64,000 nt of DNA. Origin: Azoarcus indigens. Its GTDB lineage: Bacteria; Pseudomonadota; Gammaproteobacteria; Burkholderiales; Rhodocyclaceae. The stretch spans positions 291,967 to 355,966 of the forward strand of contig NZ_SNVV01000002.1 in assembly GCF_004361735.1 (NCBI RefSeq), given 5' to 3'. Within the stretch, counting starts at the first letter, position 1. Each line of letters starts with the position of its first letter. A program made the position numbers and the translations under genes. Positions 10,276-19,500 of the stretch are shown here, piece after piece. Under the pieces are notes generated by a model. It saw only the letters and a program-made list of their open reading frames with translations, had not been told where the DNA came from and searched no databases.

Positions 10276-13200
10276 GTCTGCAGTCCGGTGGCGACCTGCT
10301 GTCGCGCTTCCTGCAGCAGGAATTCCTGCTCTGCCTCCAGTTTCACTTCGTCGCGGCGTTTTGCCCAAAGTGTGCGCAGGTAGTCGGTCTTGAGCGCCGA
10401 GCTGTCCACCTCGGTAACTTTGTCCAGTTCTCCGGCCAAGCCTTCCACCTTCATCAAGGAGAAACGGTGCTCGAAGGTAAACAAATCCAGCAACGGGCCG
10501 GAAGCGCGGGATGGCATGGCGACGATCAACTGCAGGCCGAGGTTCTCGTTGAGATAACGCATGACGGCGGCTGTACGAGCTTCGTCCATCTTGTCGAAAG
10601 CCTCGTCGATCATCATGAGTCTGAGGCTGGCCGATTTCTCGAACTGGCGGAAGGCCTGGGCCAATACGGCCGCACGCACCAAATAGGCCGGAGTCATGAG
10701 CTCGCCGCCGGAGAAGGTTGCCATCTTGGCGAGGGAGGCTTCGCGCCCGTCCTCCGAGTATTTGCGGATGTCGTAGTGGCGGTAACTGCGATAGTCGGCG
10801 ATGTCCCTCAGGCGCCGCAACGCATACTCGCGGTTGGGGTCGAGGAGCAAGTTCTTGATCTCATCCAGGGCTACGGCACCGTCTCCGGACAGCACGCCTT
10901 CAGCCGCGGAGAACAAATCCACCGGCGTCTGCGTTTCGGCCAGCCGATTGAGTTCCTGGAACAGGTCGTAATACTTCTTGTACTCCTTGACCATCTGACC
11001 GTATTCGATCTCGAACCGGTCCTCGCCGAAGGCAAGGCGTTTAAGTTTCTCGTTCAGCCGCTTGAGCGGCTGAATGCCCTGTTCCACGGCGGTGCGCACG
11101 GCCAGGGCGAAGTGAGTGCTAAAAGTGTTGTTGAAGTTCTTCTCGGCGTCCTGCAATTCGCGCGCATTGTTCAGAATGCGTACCTGCTCGAGGCGATCGA
11201 GCATCGCCACGATTTGTCGACGAGATTCCGGAATACCGCCATAGGCCTGCCACTCGTATTCCGCTTCCGAGGAGTGGCGGGGCTGGTAGCTCACCCTTTC
11301 GTCGAGGGAGGCGGCGAGCCGATTGTGCTCCTCGATCTGCCGTTCGAACGCCTCGCGACGTTCACGGTACAAGCCGGTCTGCTGACGACGCCGCCCGTCG
11401 AACTGTTCGGCCGTCTGGTCCGCCACAGCCTCTTGAGCGCGGTGCTCCAGTTGGGCCGGTGCGAACCGAGGATTGAGGCGGACCAGTTCCACCATGCGCA
11501 GCCTTACGCGCCTGATGCCGTCTGCCCGCAGGTCCAGTTCGCCTTCGGCCTCGGCAATGCTTGCGTCCAAGCCCTTGGCGCGGCCTGCTGCCTCGCCCGC
11601 GGCGCGTTCCGCTCGGCCCTTGAGGTCCAGGTGCCCGTCAAAAAGGCGTTGCGCTCGTGCCAACCGCCGCTCCAGGGTTTTGATACCCGAGTCGTCGAGG
11701 CTTGCGCGCTCGGCGGCCAGGCTGTTCAAGAGACGCTGCGTCTCGGCCAGGGCATCCAACTGAGGCGCAATGGGGGAACAATTGAGCTTGCGCAAACGCT
11801 CGCCCCAACCGGCCAGCTCGGCAGCTTTCGTCTTGAGTCTGCCCATCTCACGCGTCTTCTCTTCGATGTCCCGGCCGAGCCTTACCGCCCGCTTGCGCCG
11901 CGCCTCGGCGCCGAAGGCCAGGTCTCCATCCTCCATCCAGCACGTGAACATCTTGAAGCCGCCCGAGGCCATGCCGTCCACCGTCAGGCCCTGGGGCACT
12001 CGACGCAAAGCCTCCGCATCGCGGACCTTGACGTAGCGGCCGTAGCTCGCAATGAGGTAGGCCCTTGCTGTTTCGTCGGTGATGACGAGCTCATGGAGAA
12101 TGGAATCGGCCGGCAGCGCTTGATTTGCGGCGCGCTGCCTGGCCAGCTCCCCTTGCATCACTGATGCGGCGATGCCGCGCAGCTCATGGCGCACCGCGTG
12201 AATGGCACGTGCTTCGAAATCCGCCTCGACCAGGATGAGGAAACGGTTGCCGCCCAGCAGCCCTTCGATAGCGTTCTGCCAGCGCGAGCCTTCACGGGGC
12301 TGGACCAGATTGCACAGCACCCGCGGTCGGGCGCCAGGGTACTTCGACTCAAGGAACGTGACGGCGGCCTCCACGGCGTCGGGCACGTCCATCCTTCCGT
12401 CCTCCAGCCCCTGCCGGCGCTTGGCAAGGCCCTCGATCTCCTCTTGCAGGGCCTGGGCCTTGTCCTGCTGGCGGCCCTGTTCTCGCGTCACCGATGCATA
12501 GAGGCCATCGGGGCCGTGAACTCGCTCCATCAACGGCGTCAATTCGGCATCCAGATCTGCAAGCCGATCCCGTGGCAGAAGGCTAAGCTCGACTACCCCC
12601 GAGGCGAGCTGTGTTGCCAGTTGCTTGACTGCTGCCCGAGCATTGGCGATGTCGATCCGGGCGAGGTCCAGCACAAGGCGATCGACCGCCGCCTTGTAAG
12701 CTGACTCCTCCTGGTTGGGCTGCGTGGCCAAGACAGCCAACTCACTCAGGACGTTGCGCACGCCTTGCAGTGCACCGAGCAGTTCGGCTGCGATGCCTGA
12801 CCGGTTGTCCCTTTCAGTCTCGATCCTGTGGTCGATCCGCGCGCGCTCCTGAGCCACCGGATTGCCGTTGAGCCGGCCTTGGGCAGCGGCGAGCAGATGC
12901 GTGGCCCGCTCCAATGCCTTGCCGTGCCGCTCCGCGAGCACCTTTTCCCTCTCGGCATCGGCATGGGCTTGCCGCCTGGTCTGCTGCAACCCTTCAATCT
13001 TCCGCTCGACATCGAATTTGCGGCGCAGAGCTTCGCCCAACTCGGCTTCGAGGGCTTCCTCGAATGCGGCGAGGAAAGCATCGGCATGCTCCTTGAGTTT
13101 TTCAAGTCGCTGCTGGGAAGCCTGCAAATCCGTGGCGATCTTGCGCAGACGCTGCACGTTCTGCATGAGCGACGCGATATGCCCGATCTGCTCGGAAAAG

Positions 13201-13934
13201 TCGGGCTCCGCCAATACCTGCTCGCGGATCAGCTCGTCCACCGAACCGACGGTCTTTCGGGCAATGGACTGGACGAAGGCACGGGCAGCAGCCTCCGCCT
13301 CGCGCGGACCGACCAGAGTCTTGCCTCCACCGCGGAATTCCGCATAGAGCTTGCACAGGTAATCCTCGATGCTGTTCTCGAAGAACAGCACCTTCGGATA
13401 GCGCTGACGCAGGCGTACATAGATCTCTTCGACCGGCACCGCAACGATGGAAGCGCCTTTTCGCGAGGCGATGAAATCCGCCTCGGACAACCGGCTTCCT
13501 GGCAGGACAAGGTACTGTTTGCGGCTTACCTCGGCATTACGGCCCTGTTCCCGGCTGCAGGAAACCTCCGCTTCCACAGCGACCACAGCGGTAAACGCTT
13601 CTGCCACTTCGTCGGGCTCAGGTGAAAAAACGGCAGCGACATAGGTGTGGGAGCCAAACGGTCGAGCACACAGGTTATCCCGCATGCCGATCGCGTAGGT
13701 GGCCAGGGTGCGCCTCACCTTGCCGCCGGCACGCCCGCCTGCGCCCACTTCATCCTGGGCAGAGTTGAACACGTTGATGTGCTGCTTGCCGCCGGTCATG
13801 ATCAACTGGATCGCATCCTGAAAAGAGGATTTGCCCACCCCGGTGGATCCAGACAGCAGCGTGGCATTGCCGAAGGGATATTCGCTGGAAACCACGAAAC
13901 CCCAGTTTATGAGGATAAGCTTCTCAAGCTTCAT
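10272..13934 (-). CDS. jetC: Wadjet JetC, SMC/MukB-like ATPase (type-II-like)
   Basis: A 1220-residue SMC-type protein. Residues 29-36 form Walker A (GSTGVGKS). Two long coiled-coil arms flank a hinge-like segment in the middle. The ABC signature FSGGELMTPAYLV and Walker B RLMMIDEAFDKMD lie near the C-terminus. It is the DNA-loop-extruding motor of Wadjet. The start at 13934 (MKLEKLILINWGF) begins at the usual ATPase head; upstream codons overlap jetB by 11 bases. The operon order jetA-jetB-jetC-jetD with overlapping starts is complete. Confidence 0.9.
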   Translation of the reverse strand: MKLEKLILINWGFVVSSEYPFGNATLLSGSTGVGKSSFQDAIQLIMTGGKQHINVFNSAQDEVGAGGRAGGKVRRTLATYAIGMRDNLCARPFGSHTYVAAVFSPEPDEVAEAFTAVVAVEAEVSCSREQGRNAEVSRKQYLVLPGSRLSEADFIASRKGASIVAVPVEEIYVRLRQRYPKVLFFENSIEDYLCKLYAEFRGGGKTLVGPREAEAAARAFVQSIARKTVGSVDELIREQVLAEPDFSEQIGHIASLMQNVQRLRKIATDLQASQQRLEKLKEHADAFLAAFEEALEAELGEALRRKFDVERKIEGLQQTRRQAHADAEREKVLAERHGKALERATHLLAAAQGRLNGNPVAQERARIDHRIETERDNRSGIAAELLGALQGVRNVLSELAVLATQPNQEESAYKAAVDRLVLDLARIDIANARAAVKQLATQLASGVVELSLLPRDRLADLDAELTPLMERVHGPDGLYASVTREQGRQQDKAQALQEEIEGLAKRRQGLEDGRMDVPDAVEAAVTFLESKYPGARPRVLCNLVQPREGSRWQNAIEGLLGGNRFLILVEADFEARAIHAVRHELRGIAASVMQGELARQRAANQALPADSILHELVITDETARAYLIASYGRYVKVRDAEALRRVPQGLTVDGMASGGFKMFTCWMEDGDLAFGAEARRKRAVRLGRDIEEKTREMGRLKTKAAELAGWGERLRKLNCSPIAPQLDALAETQRLLNSLAAERASLDDSGIKTLERRLARAQRLFDGHLDLKGRAERAAGEAAGRAKGLDASIAEAEGELDLRADGIRRVRLRMVELVRLNPRFAPAQLEHRAQEAVADQTAEQFDGRRRQQTGLYRERREAFERQIEEHNRLAASLDERVSYQPRHSSEAEYEWQAYGGIPESRRQIVAMLDRLEQVRILNNARELQDAEKNFNNTFSTHFALAVRTAVEQGIQPLKRLNEKLKRLAFGEDRFEIEYGQMVKEYKKYYDLFQELNRLAETQTPVDLFSAAEGVLSGDGAVALDEIKNLLLDPNREYALRRLRDIADYRSYRHYDIRKYSEDGREASLAKMATFSGGELMTPAYLVRAAVLAQAFRQFEKSASLRLMMIDEAFDKMDEARTAAVMRYLNENLGLQLIVAMPSRASGPLLDLFTFEHRFSLMKVEGLAGELDKVTEVDSSALKTDYLRTLWAKRRDEVKLEAEQEFLLQEARQQVATGLQT

Positions 13935-14604
13935 CGCCTGTCTCCTCGGGCATTGGTGCCGGCTTCTGTGCCTGCGAGAGCAGGGCGTCGACGGCGGAAT
14001 CCGCGACGAACTGCAGGACCGTTCCCCGAACAGCGATGAGGGCATCGGCGTCTTCTACCTGCGGGTCGGCCCGATAGTCGATCAGGCGCGCCCGCTTCAA
14101 GTCGGCGAAGAGCTTTTCCCGAGCAGTCTTCGGCGGCAGCGAGCGACGCATGTGCGCGGTCAGGGTGGCGTTCAGGTGTTCCACGGTCACCAGCGCCTCA
14201 TTGCGCTCGTTGATCGAACCTTGCCGCAGGCCTTCGTTATAAAGCAGCCGCAGGGCGAGGCAGGTCGCGACGAAATCGGCGGATAGCCTGGCCCGTACAG
14301 CCTCAACCACGACTGCATCGTCCTCGTCGGGCAGACCAGGGGCGCGGGCGCCGGGCGGGTAGAGCCGGAAGTAGTTCTGGTGCCGCTCATGGAAGAGACG
14401 AAACCCTGCCGCCTCGAAGTAATCGTTGAGCAGGCCTTCAATACGGACGGCATCGTCGTAAAGCTGCCGCTCGATTGCACTGTCCTCCCGGTGCAGGATG
14501 GAGAGCCCCAGCAGACGGCCGGCGATCTGCCGGAAAGACTCGGGCCGCACCCCGCGCGCCTTCAACTCGGCGCCGACCAGCTGTCCAATCGTGGTTTCAT
14601 CCAT
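13924..14604 (-). CDS. jetB: Wadjet JetB, MukE/kite-like subunit (DUF4194)
   Basis: A 226-residue protein of tandem winged-helix character. Conserved stretches typical of DUF4194 include FRLFHERHQNYFRLYPPGA, ATCLALRLLYNE and EKLFADLKRARLIDY. JetB is the small kite-like subunit that joins JetA and JetC. The ATG at 14604 (MDETTIGQL) overlaps the jetA end by eight bases; an alternative ATG lies nine bases upstream at 14613. It overlaps jetC by 11 bases at the other end. Confidence 0.85.
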   Translation of the reverse strand: MDETTIGQLVGAELKARGVRPESFRQIAGRLLGLSILHREDSAIERQLYDDAVRIEGLLNDYFEAAGFRLFHERHQNYFRLYPPGARAPGLPDEDDAVVVEAVRARLSADFVATCLALRLLYNEGLRQGSINERNEALVTVEHLNATLTAHMRRSLPPKTAREKLFADLKRARLIDYRADPQVEDADALIAVRGTVLQFVADSAVDALLSQAQKPAPMPEETGDEA

Positions 14605-16027
14605 GGCCGACATGCCTCTTCCTGATCGCGTAGTCCGTACCCGACATAATCGGGTTCTCCAGCGGTTCGCCCTCCCGCCGCTCCACCTCCAGGCTTTCGC
14701 TGCTTCGGGCCGCCTCGACCGCACGCAGCAGGGACAAGGCCTGGATGGCGTCCTCCACCGGCAGTTCCGACAAGCGAAGCTGATCCTTCCCGTTCATATG
14801 GCCGAGGAGATAGTTCACGACGTCATGCTGCGACAACGAGAAGGCACGTTCCTCGGCCTGCCGCAGGAACTGCCTCAGGCGCTCCTCCCGCGTGATCTCG
14901 GGAACGATGCTGATGGTCTGGGCCCGGGTGCGTTCCGCGGCGGTCTTCATCCGAATCGTCGCTGGGTCATATAGCGCCACGGCAACGGGCGACAGCGCTG
15001 CACCCTGGGTTTCCAGCCAGGCAGTTTGCCCTTCCCGCGACATTCCGCCGATGGAACGGATCAGACTGGAAAGGGCGGCGTTGGCCCCATTTACATCCAT
15101 GAAGAGGCTCTGGGACAGCAATACCACGTGGCGGCGGATGTAGCTTTCCATGGCCCGGAATAGCTCCGGCTGCTTTGTCCGGCAGGCCGCGGTCACCATG
15201 TCCTCGATCCGCTCCAAGAGCCAGCCCAGCACACCGCCGCTGGGGGCGGCCTGCGCCACCCATGGCGCGTGGAGGGTCAGCTCGGCGTCGATGGCCTGAA
15301 TCTCGGCTGCCGTCAGCTCATGCAGCCGATCGATCAGGGCGGCGATGTCCAGGCGATGACGCTCGGCGTTGTCATACACCAGACGGGGAGAGAACTCGTC
15401 CCGGAAGCGACGTTCCACGAACTCGACGAAGGAATCCCAGTTGCCCTGAGCATGAGCGTCCAGAAGGATCTTGCGAGCCAGCTCATAGAACAACTCGATG
15501 TCCTCGGACAGATCGGTGATCACCCGATCGGCGTACTCGTAGGCGTCCAGTAGATCTTCCACATCGCGGCGTTCGATGAAGGCGCCGAGGGCGTTCTTGC
15601 ACGAACGCATGTTGCGCTGACGGGTTCGCTCGCGAGGGCGGTCAGCCAGGGTCAGGGCTTGGGCGAAAATCTTGCCGGTGCGGGTGAAGCGGTAGGCCGT
15701 GACCAGACGGACACGGTCTTCGGCGGTTTCCAGCCAGCCGTCGGCCACGAGCTGGCGAATGAAGGCGCTCGCCATCTTCTGGTCGTCGGCCAGATCGGCG
15801 GGCGCAAATCCCTCTTCGCCTGCATCGTCATCCGGCTCGGTTCGAGCACCGTCCGTCTGGATCGTCTGCACGAACAAGTCGCGCAGTTCCTCTCGCCCGA
15901 GGATTGAGCGGTAGTCGGCGTGAGACCCGTAAAGCCGCTGGTAGAAGGCACGAATGCAGGCGGCGATGAGCCGGCGCTTCTTGAGTGTCAGCGGACGGAA
16001 GAACTGCGCGTGCCCGGAAGTGAACAT
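14597..16027 (-). CDS. jetA: Wadjet JetA, MukF-like kleisin subunit (type-II-like)
   Basis: A 476-residue protein, first full-size gene of the operon. It starts FFRPLTLKKRRLIAACIRAFYQRLYG and lacks the features I associate with the DUF3375 JetA of type I. The C-terminus carries a winged-helix-like stretch (SLSQHDVVNYLLGHMNGKDQL) expected of a kleisin that binds the SMC head. JetA bridges JetC with JetB. Identity rests mainly on operon position and on the clear JetB, JetC and JetD partners; the sub-type is an inference. Confidence 0.8.
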   Translation of the reverse strand: MFTSGHAQFFRPLTLKKRRLIAACIRAFYQRLYGSHADYRSILGREELRDLFVQTIQTDGARTEPDDDAGEEGFAPADLADDQKMASAFIRQLVADGWLETAEDRVRLVTAYRFTRTGKIFAQALTLADRPRERTRQRNMRSCKNALGAFIERRDVEDLLDAYEYADRVITDLSEDIELFYELARKILLDAHAQGNWDSFVEFVERRFRDEFSPRLVYDNAERHRLDIAALIDRLHELTAAEIQAIDAELTLHAPWVAQAAPSGGVLGWLLERIEDMVTAACRTKQPELFRAMESYIRRHVVLLSQSLFMDVNGANAALSSLIRSIGGMSREGQTAWLETQGAALSPVAVALYDPATIRMKTAAERTRAQTISIVPEITREERLRQFLRQAEERAFSLSQHDVVNYLLGHMNGKDQLRLSELPVEDAIQALSLLRAVEAARSSESLEVERREGEPLENPIMSGTDYAIRKRHVGHG

Positions 16028-16030
16028 AAG

Positions 16031-16186
16031 CTATCCGTGCCGCAGAGCCGCTGCTTGTCGTTGGCCGTCGTGTGGGCCACGCCTACATTGCAGCATCCCA
16101 TCCTGTATCCGTAGATCGAACCTGTCCTTCAGGCCTTGGTCGGCCTGGCAGATGAACGGATGCGCCCCAAGTTTCTTGTCGCTCAC
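16031..16186 (-). CDS. Possible 51-residue leader protein before jetA
   Basis: A short reading frame starts at the GTG at 16186 with a GGAGA ribosome-binding site five bases upstream and stops at TAG 16031, four bases before the jetA ATG. The product begins MSDKKLGAHPFICQADQG and is not hydrophobic. Spacing and orientation fit an operon member or translational leader of Wadjet. I recognise no family, and so short an open frame could arise by chance in high-GC DNA. Confidence 0.35.
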   Translation of the reverse strand: MSDKKLGAHPFICQADQGLKDRFDLRIQDGMLQCRRGPHDGQRQAAALRHG

Positions 16187-16225
16187 GTGGTCTCCATGAT
16201 GTGACACACCGCAACCCTACGCTAG

Positions 16226-16250
16226 CGGAGGCTCACGGCGTGAGCCTCCG
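16226..16250. promoter_or_regulatory. Perfect inverted repeat between the divergent Wadjet and BREX operons
   Basis: CGGAGGCTCAC and GTGAGCCTCCG form an 11-base perfect inverted repeat around the three-base loop GGC. It sits midway between the minus-strand jetA side and the plus-strand HTH gene. No T-run follows on either strand, so an operator is more likely than a terminator. The adjacent HTH protein is the natural candidate to bind it. Confidence 0.5.
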
Positions 16251-16328
16251 AACCGGCCAATCACGCCGCACCTCAGCACAAACCCGATCTTATCCCATCA
16301 AACCCAAGCGAAGCCAAATCAGTTTGGA

Positions 16329-16334
16329 TACAAT
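16329..16334 (+). promoter_or_regulatory. Candidate -10 element of the BREX operon
   Basis: TACAAT (5 of 6 to TATAAT) lies 33 bases before the HTH start in a locally AT-rich stretch (TTTGGATACAATG). No good -35 hexamer is seen at 17 bases, so the promoter would be activator-dependent or weak. Confidence 0.35.
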
Positions 16335-16366
16335 GCGCCGTTGCGAACAGCTCGCCCTTCTTTCAC

Positions 16367-16582
16367 ATGGATCGCTCAATGGATGACCGCTGGCTGTCGG
16401 TTGACGAAATCGCCGAATACCTGGGTGTTTCCAAGGACACCGTCTACACCTGGGTGACCGGGAAAGGCATGCCCGGTCACAAGGTCGGCCGGTTCTGGAA
16501 GTTCAAGAAAGAAGACGTGGACGGCTGGGTCCGGGCGGGTGGGGCTCAGGCCGATGACGCCCATTCAGATGCCGACTCGTGA
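16367..16582 (+). CDS. Excisionase/MerR-type helix-turn-helix protein at the head of the BREX operon
   Basis: A 71-residue protein dominated by an excisionase-family winged helix (HTH_17): LSVDEIAEYLGVSKDTVYTW, then the wing GHKVGRFWKFKKEDVDGWV. A second ATG 12 bases downstream (MDDRWLSVDE) could be the real start. It precedes pglW by 13 bases and probably regulates the operon, perhaps through the 16226-16250 repeat. It is not the WYL-domain BrxR regulator of other BREX loci. A role as a true excisionase is unlikely, since no integrase is adjacent. Confidence 0.75.
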   Translation: MDRSMDDRWLSVDEIAEYLGVSKDTVYTWVTGKGMPGHKVGRFWKFKKEDVDGWVRAGGAQADDAHSDADS

Positions 16583-16595
16583 CTCGGGGGAGACT

Positions 16596-19500
16596 ATGAC
16601 GAGTCGCTGGAAAACCATATCGCCCTCTCAGTTCCCGTGGGAGCAGAACGCACTGGACTTCATCCAGCGTGCGTTACCCAACCGAGAGCCCTTCCGTGCC
16701 TACAGCAATTTCGAGTTTGTTGCCGACGACGGGAGCATCAACGAAGTTGATCTGCTGGTCGTTTCCCGGTACAGCATCTTCCTGGTCGAAATCAAGAGCC
16801 GCCCAGGCGAAGTCGGTGGCGATTCGCACACCTGGATCTGGCGCGATGGGGCTCGGGAGTACTTTGACGACAACCCCTTGCTGCTCACCAACCGCAAGGC
16901 AAAGAAACTCGCGTCGTTGCTTCGCAAGCAACTGACCGTACAGAAGCGTCGCACACCGTATATTCAGTCCCTGGTTTTCCTGTCGGACCCTGGGCAACGA
17001 TGCAAGCTCACGGGCCCTGCACGCGAAAACGTGCATCTAAGGGCCGACATCGCTGGCAAGCTATTCAATGAGACCGCCCCCGTTGCCAGTGCGCAGCCTA
17101 TTGACCGGGATCTGGCCACGTCCATCAACCGGGCGCTGGAAGCGATTGGAATTCGCCCCCCGCAGCAGAGTCGGCGCGTTGGTGACTATCAGCTCGAGCA
17201 AGTCCTCGCGGAAACCGATTTCCATCAGGACTGGCTCGCCAAACACGTATCGCTGAACAACCTTCGGCGGCGCGTGCGCCTTTACACCGCAAAGCGCAAC
17301 CTCAACGCCGCGCAGCGCTCGATGTTGGCAGATGCCGCGCGCCGTGAATTTCAGTTGCTTGAAGGCATCCGTCATCCGGGCATCTTGCGTGCATCGGATT
17401 TCATCGACAGTGAGCACGGCCCGGCCCTGATTTTCGACTACGAGGAAGGGCTGCAACGACTTGACCATTTCATACGGGCTCAAGGCGAGCACCTCGACCT
17501 CTGGCAACGGCTGAAACTCGTCCGTGCCATTGCCGAAGCCTTGGATGCGGCACATCGCTACCGTCTCTACCACCGCGGCCTGTCACCCCAGACCATCATG
17601 GTCCGAACCGTGGGCGCGAACTCGTTCGACGTTACGCTGTTCGACTGGCAGATAGCGACGCGGCAACTTCAGGAAGCCGAGGGAGAGACGACGGGCACGC
17701 TCCATGTCGAAATGCTCTCGGATCGGGTGGCGCAGGAGATTTACCTCGCACCCGAAGCCCGTATAGCCCCGCGCCCGGATGCCATCAAGCTGGACCTGTT
17801 CTCCCTCGGTGCCATCTCCTACTTTGTGCTCGCCGGTGAGCCGCCCGCCGTCAGCGGCGATGAGCTGGTTGCCAAGTGTGAGCAGGGGCCGGGTCTTACA
17901 CTCTCGGCACTGGTCAATGGCTGTCTGGCCGAGATCGAGGATCTGATCCAGTTCGCGACCTGGCCTTCAACGGAAGACCGGTTCGGTTCGACCGGGGAAT
18001 TCCTCGTGGCGCTCGACAAGGCAGAGGAAGCGCTTGAAGACGCGCTGACCGCTCCGGCGTCACCCCTCGCTTCCCCGTTGGAAGCAAATGCGGGCAACGA
18101 GCTGCACGGCTTTGAAGTCGTCCGTCGCCTTGGCAAGGGTGGAACCAGTCTGGCCCTGGAGGTCCGCCGCAAAGGCGCGGGTCAGCCCCGCCAGGGTGTA
18201 TTCAAGATTGCACTGGAAGCGGAATACAACGAACGCCTCAAACGCGAGGCGGAAACCTTGGTCCGCCTGCAACCGCATCAGAACATTGTCCAGTGCTTCG
18301 AGCGCTTCGAAATCGCGGGGCTTGCGACCCTGTTCCTGTCCTCTGCAGGCGAGGAAACGCTGGGCGAGCGTCTGCGGCAAGAAGGTCGATTGGGGCTGGA
18401 CCTGCTGCAGCGCTTCGGTGAGGAGCTGATTTCCGTCGTGGAGTACCTGGAGCGGGAGGGGGTTCCTCACCGCGACATCAAACCCGACAACATCGGCATC
18501 CGCCCCGGGGCGGGGAAGCGGCTCACGCTCACGTTGTTTGATTTCTCGCTGGCGGGGGTGCCCGCCAGCGATCTTAATGCGGGAACCCGGGTTTACATGG
18601 ACCCTTTCCTGCGCAAGCGCGGTATGTGGGATGGCTACGCCGAGCGCTACTCTTGCGCGCTGACGCTGCATGAGATGGCCGCCGGCACCTTGCCCGAGTG
18701 GGGTGACGGCAGCGCAGACCCGGCGACGCTGAAGTCCGAGATCATCCTGGACTCCGAGCGCTTTGACGCATCGATCCGCCAGCAAGCGCTCGAATTCTTC
18801 AGCCGGGCACTGGCCCGCGATCACCGCAAGCGCTTCGACAACGCAGAGCAGATGCTGCGCGCCTGGCGCAAGGTGTTTGAGAACGTTTCTCGGCCCGTCA
18901 CCGCCCACACCACCAATCCGCCGCAGGGCCAGTTGCCGTTCGGCGAAGAACCGACTACACCGGTGAGCGGCATCACGCCGACCACGCCGCTGGAATCGTT
19001 GGAGTTGGATTCCCGTCACCTCGAATTGATTGACCGAATTGGTCACGACGAGCTGTCGACGGCCGGTGACCTGGCGGACCTGCCGCGCAATCGCCTGTAC
19101 CGTCACCGCGGCATCGCGCTGGCGGTCGCACGCGAACTGCACCAGATTGCCGACCGGCTGCGACATCAGTTCAGTGGCGGTGTCGTCAGAGACGAGCAAC
19201 CGGCCGACACCACCGTTGCCAAGCTTTCGGTGGATGCCGCCGCCGCCTTGCTCGTGCCGAAAAAAGGCGATGAAGCGCAGCTCCAAGCCTTGGAGGGGTG
19301 GCTGGGCCTGGCGGCCGGAGCCGCCAGCACACCGCTGGCAGAAGAACTTCTGCAGTCGATGGCTGAACGCATGTCGCGCCAGCCCGAGATCACCCACCTC
19401 CGTGACGACGTGGCCCTTGTCGTGGCTGGGCTCGGCGGGATTGCCACCGTCGGCGAGATCGCTTCGGCATTGCTGGCCCGACGTGGCAGCGTACAAACCG

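Noticed and set aside
10236..12164. 642-residue plus-strand frame opposite jetC
   Set aside because: Antisense to a clear SMC-type gene; composition is that of a high-GC shadow frame with no domain.
16201..16386. 61-residue plus-strand frame before the HTH gene
   Set aside because: It runs through the inverted repeat and candidate promoter and shows no family features.
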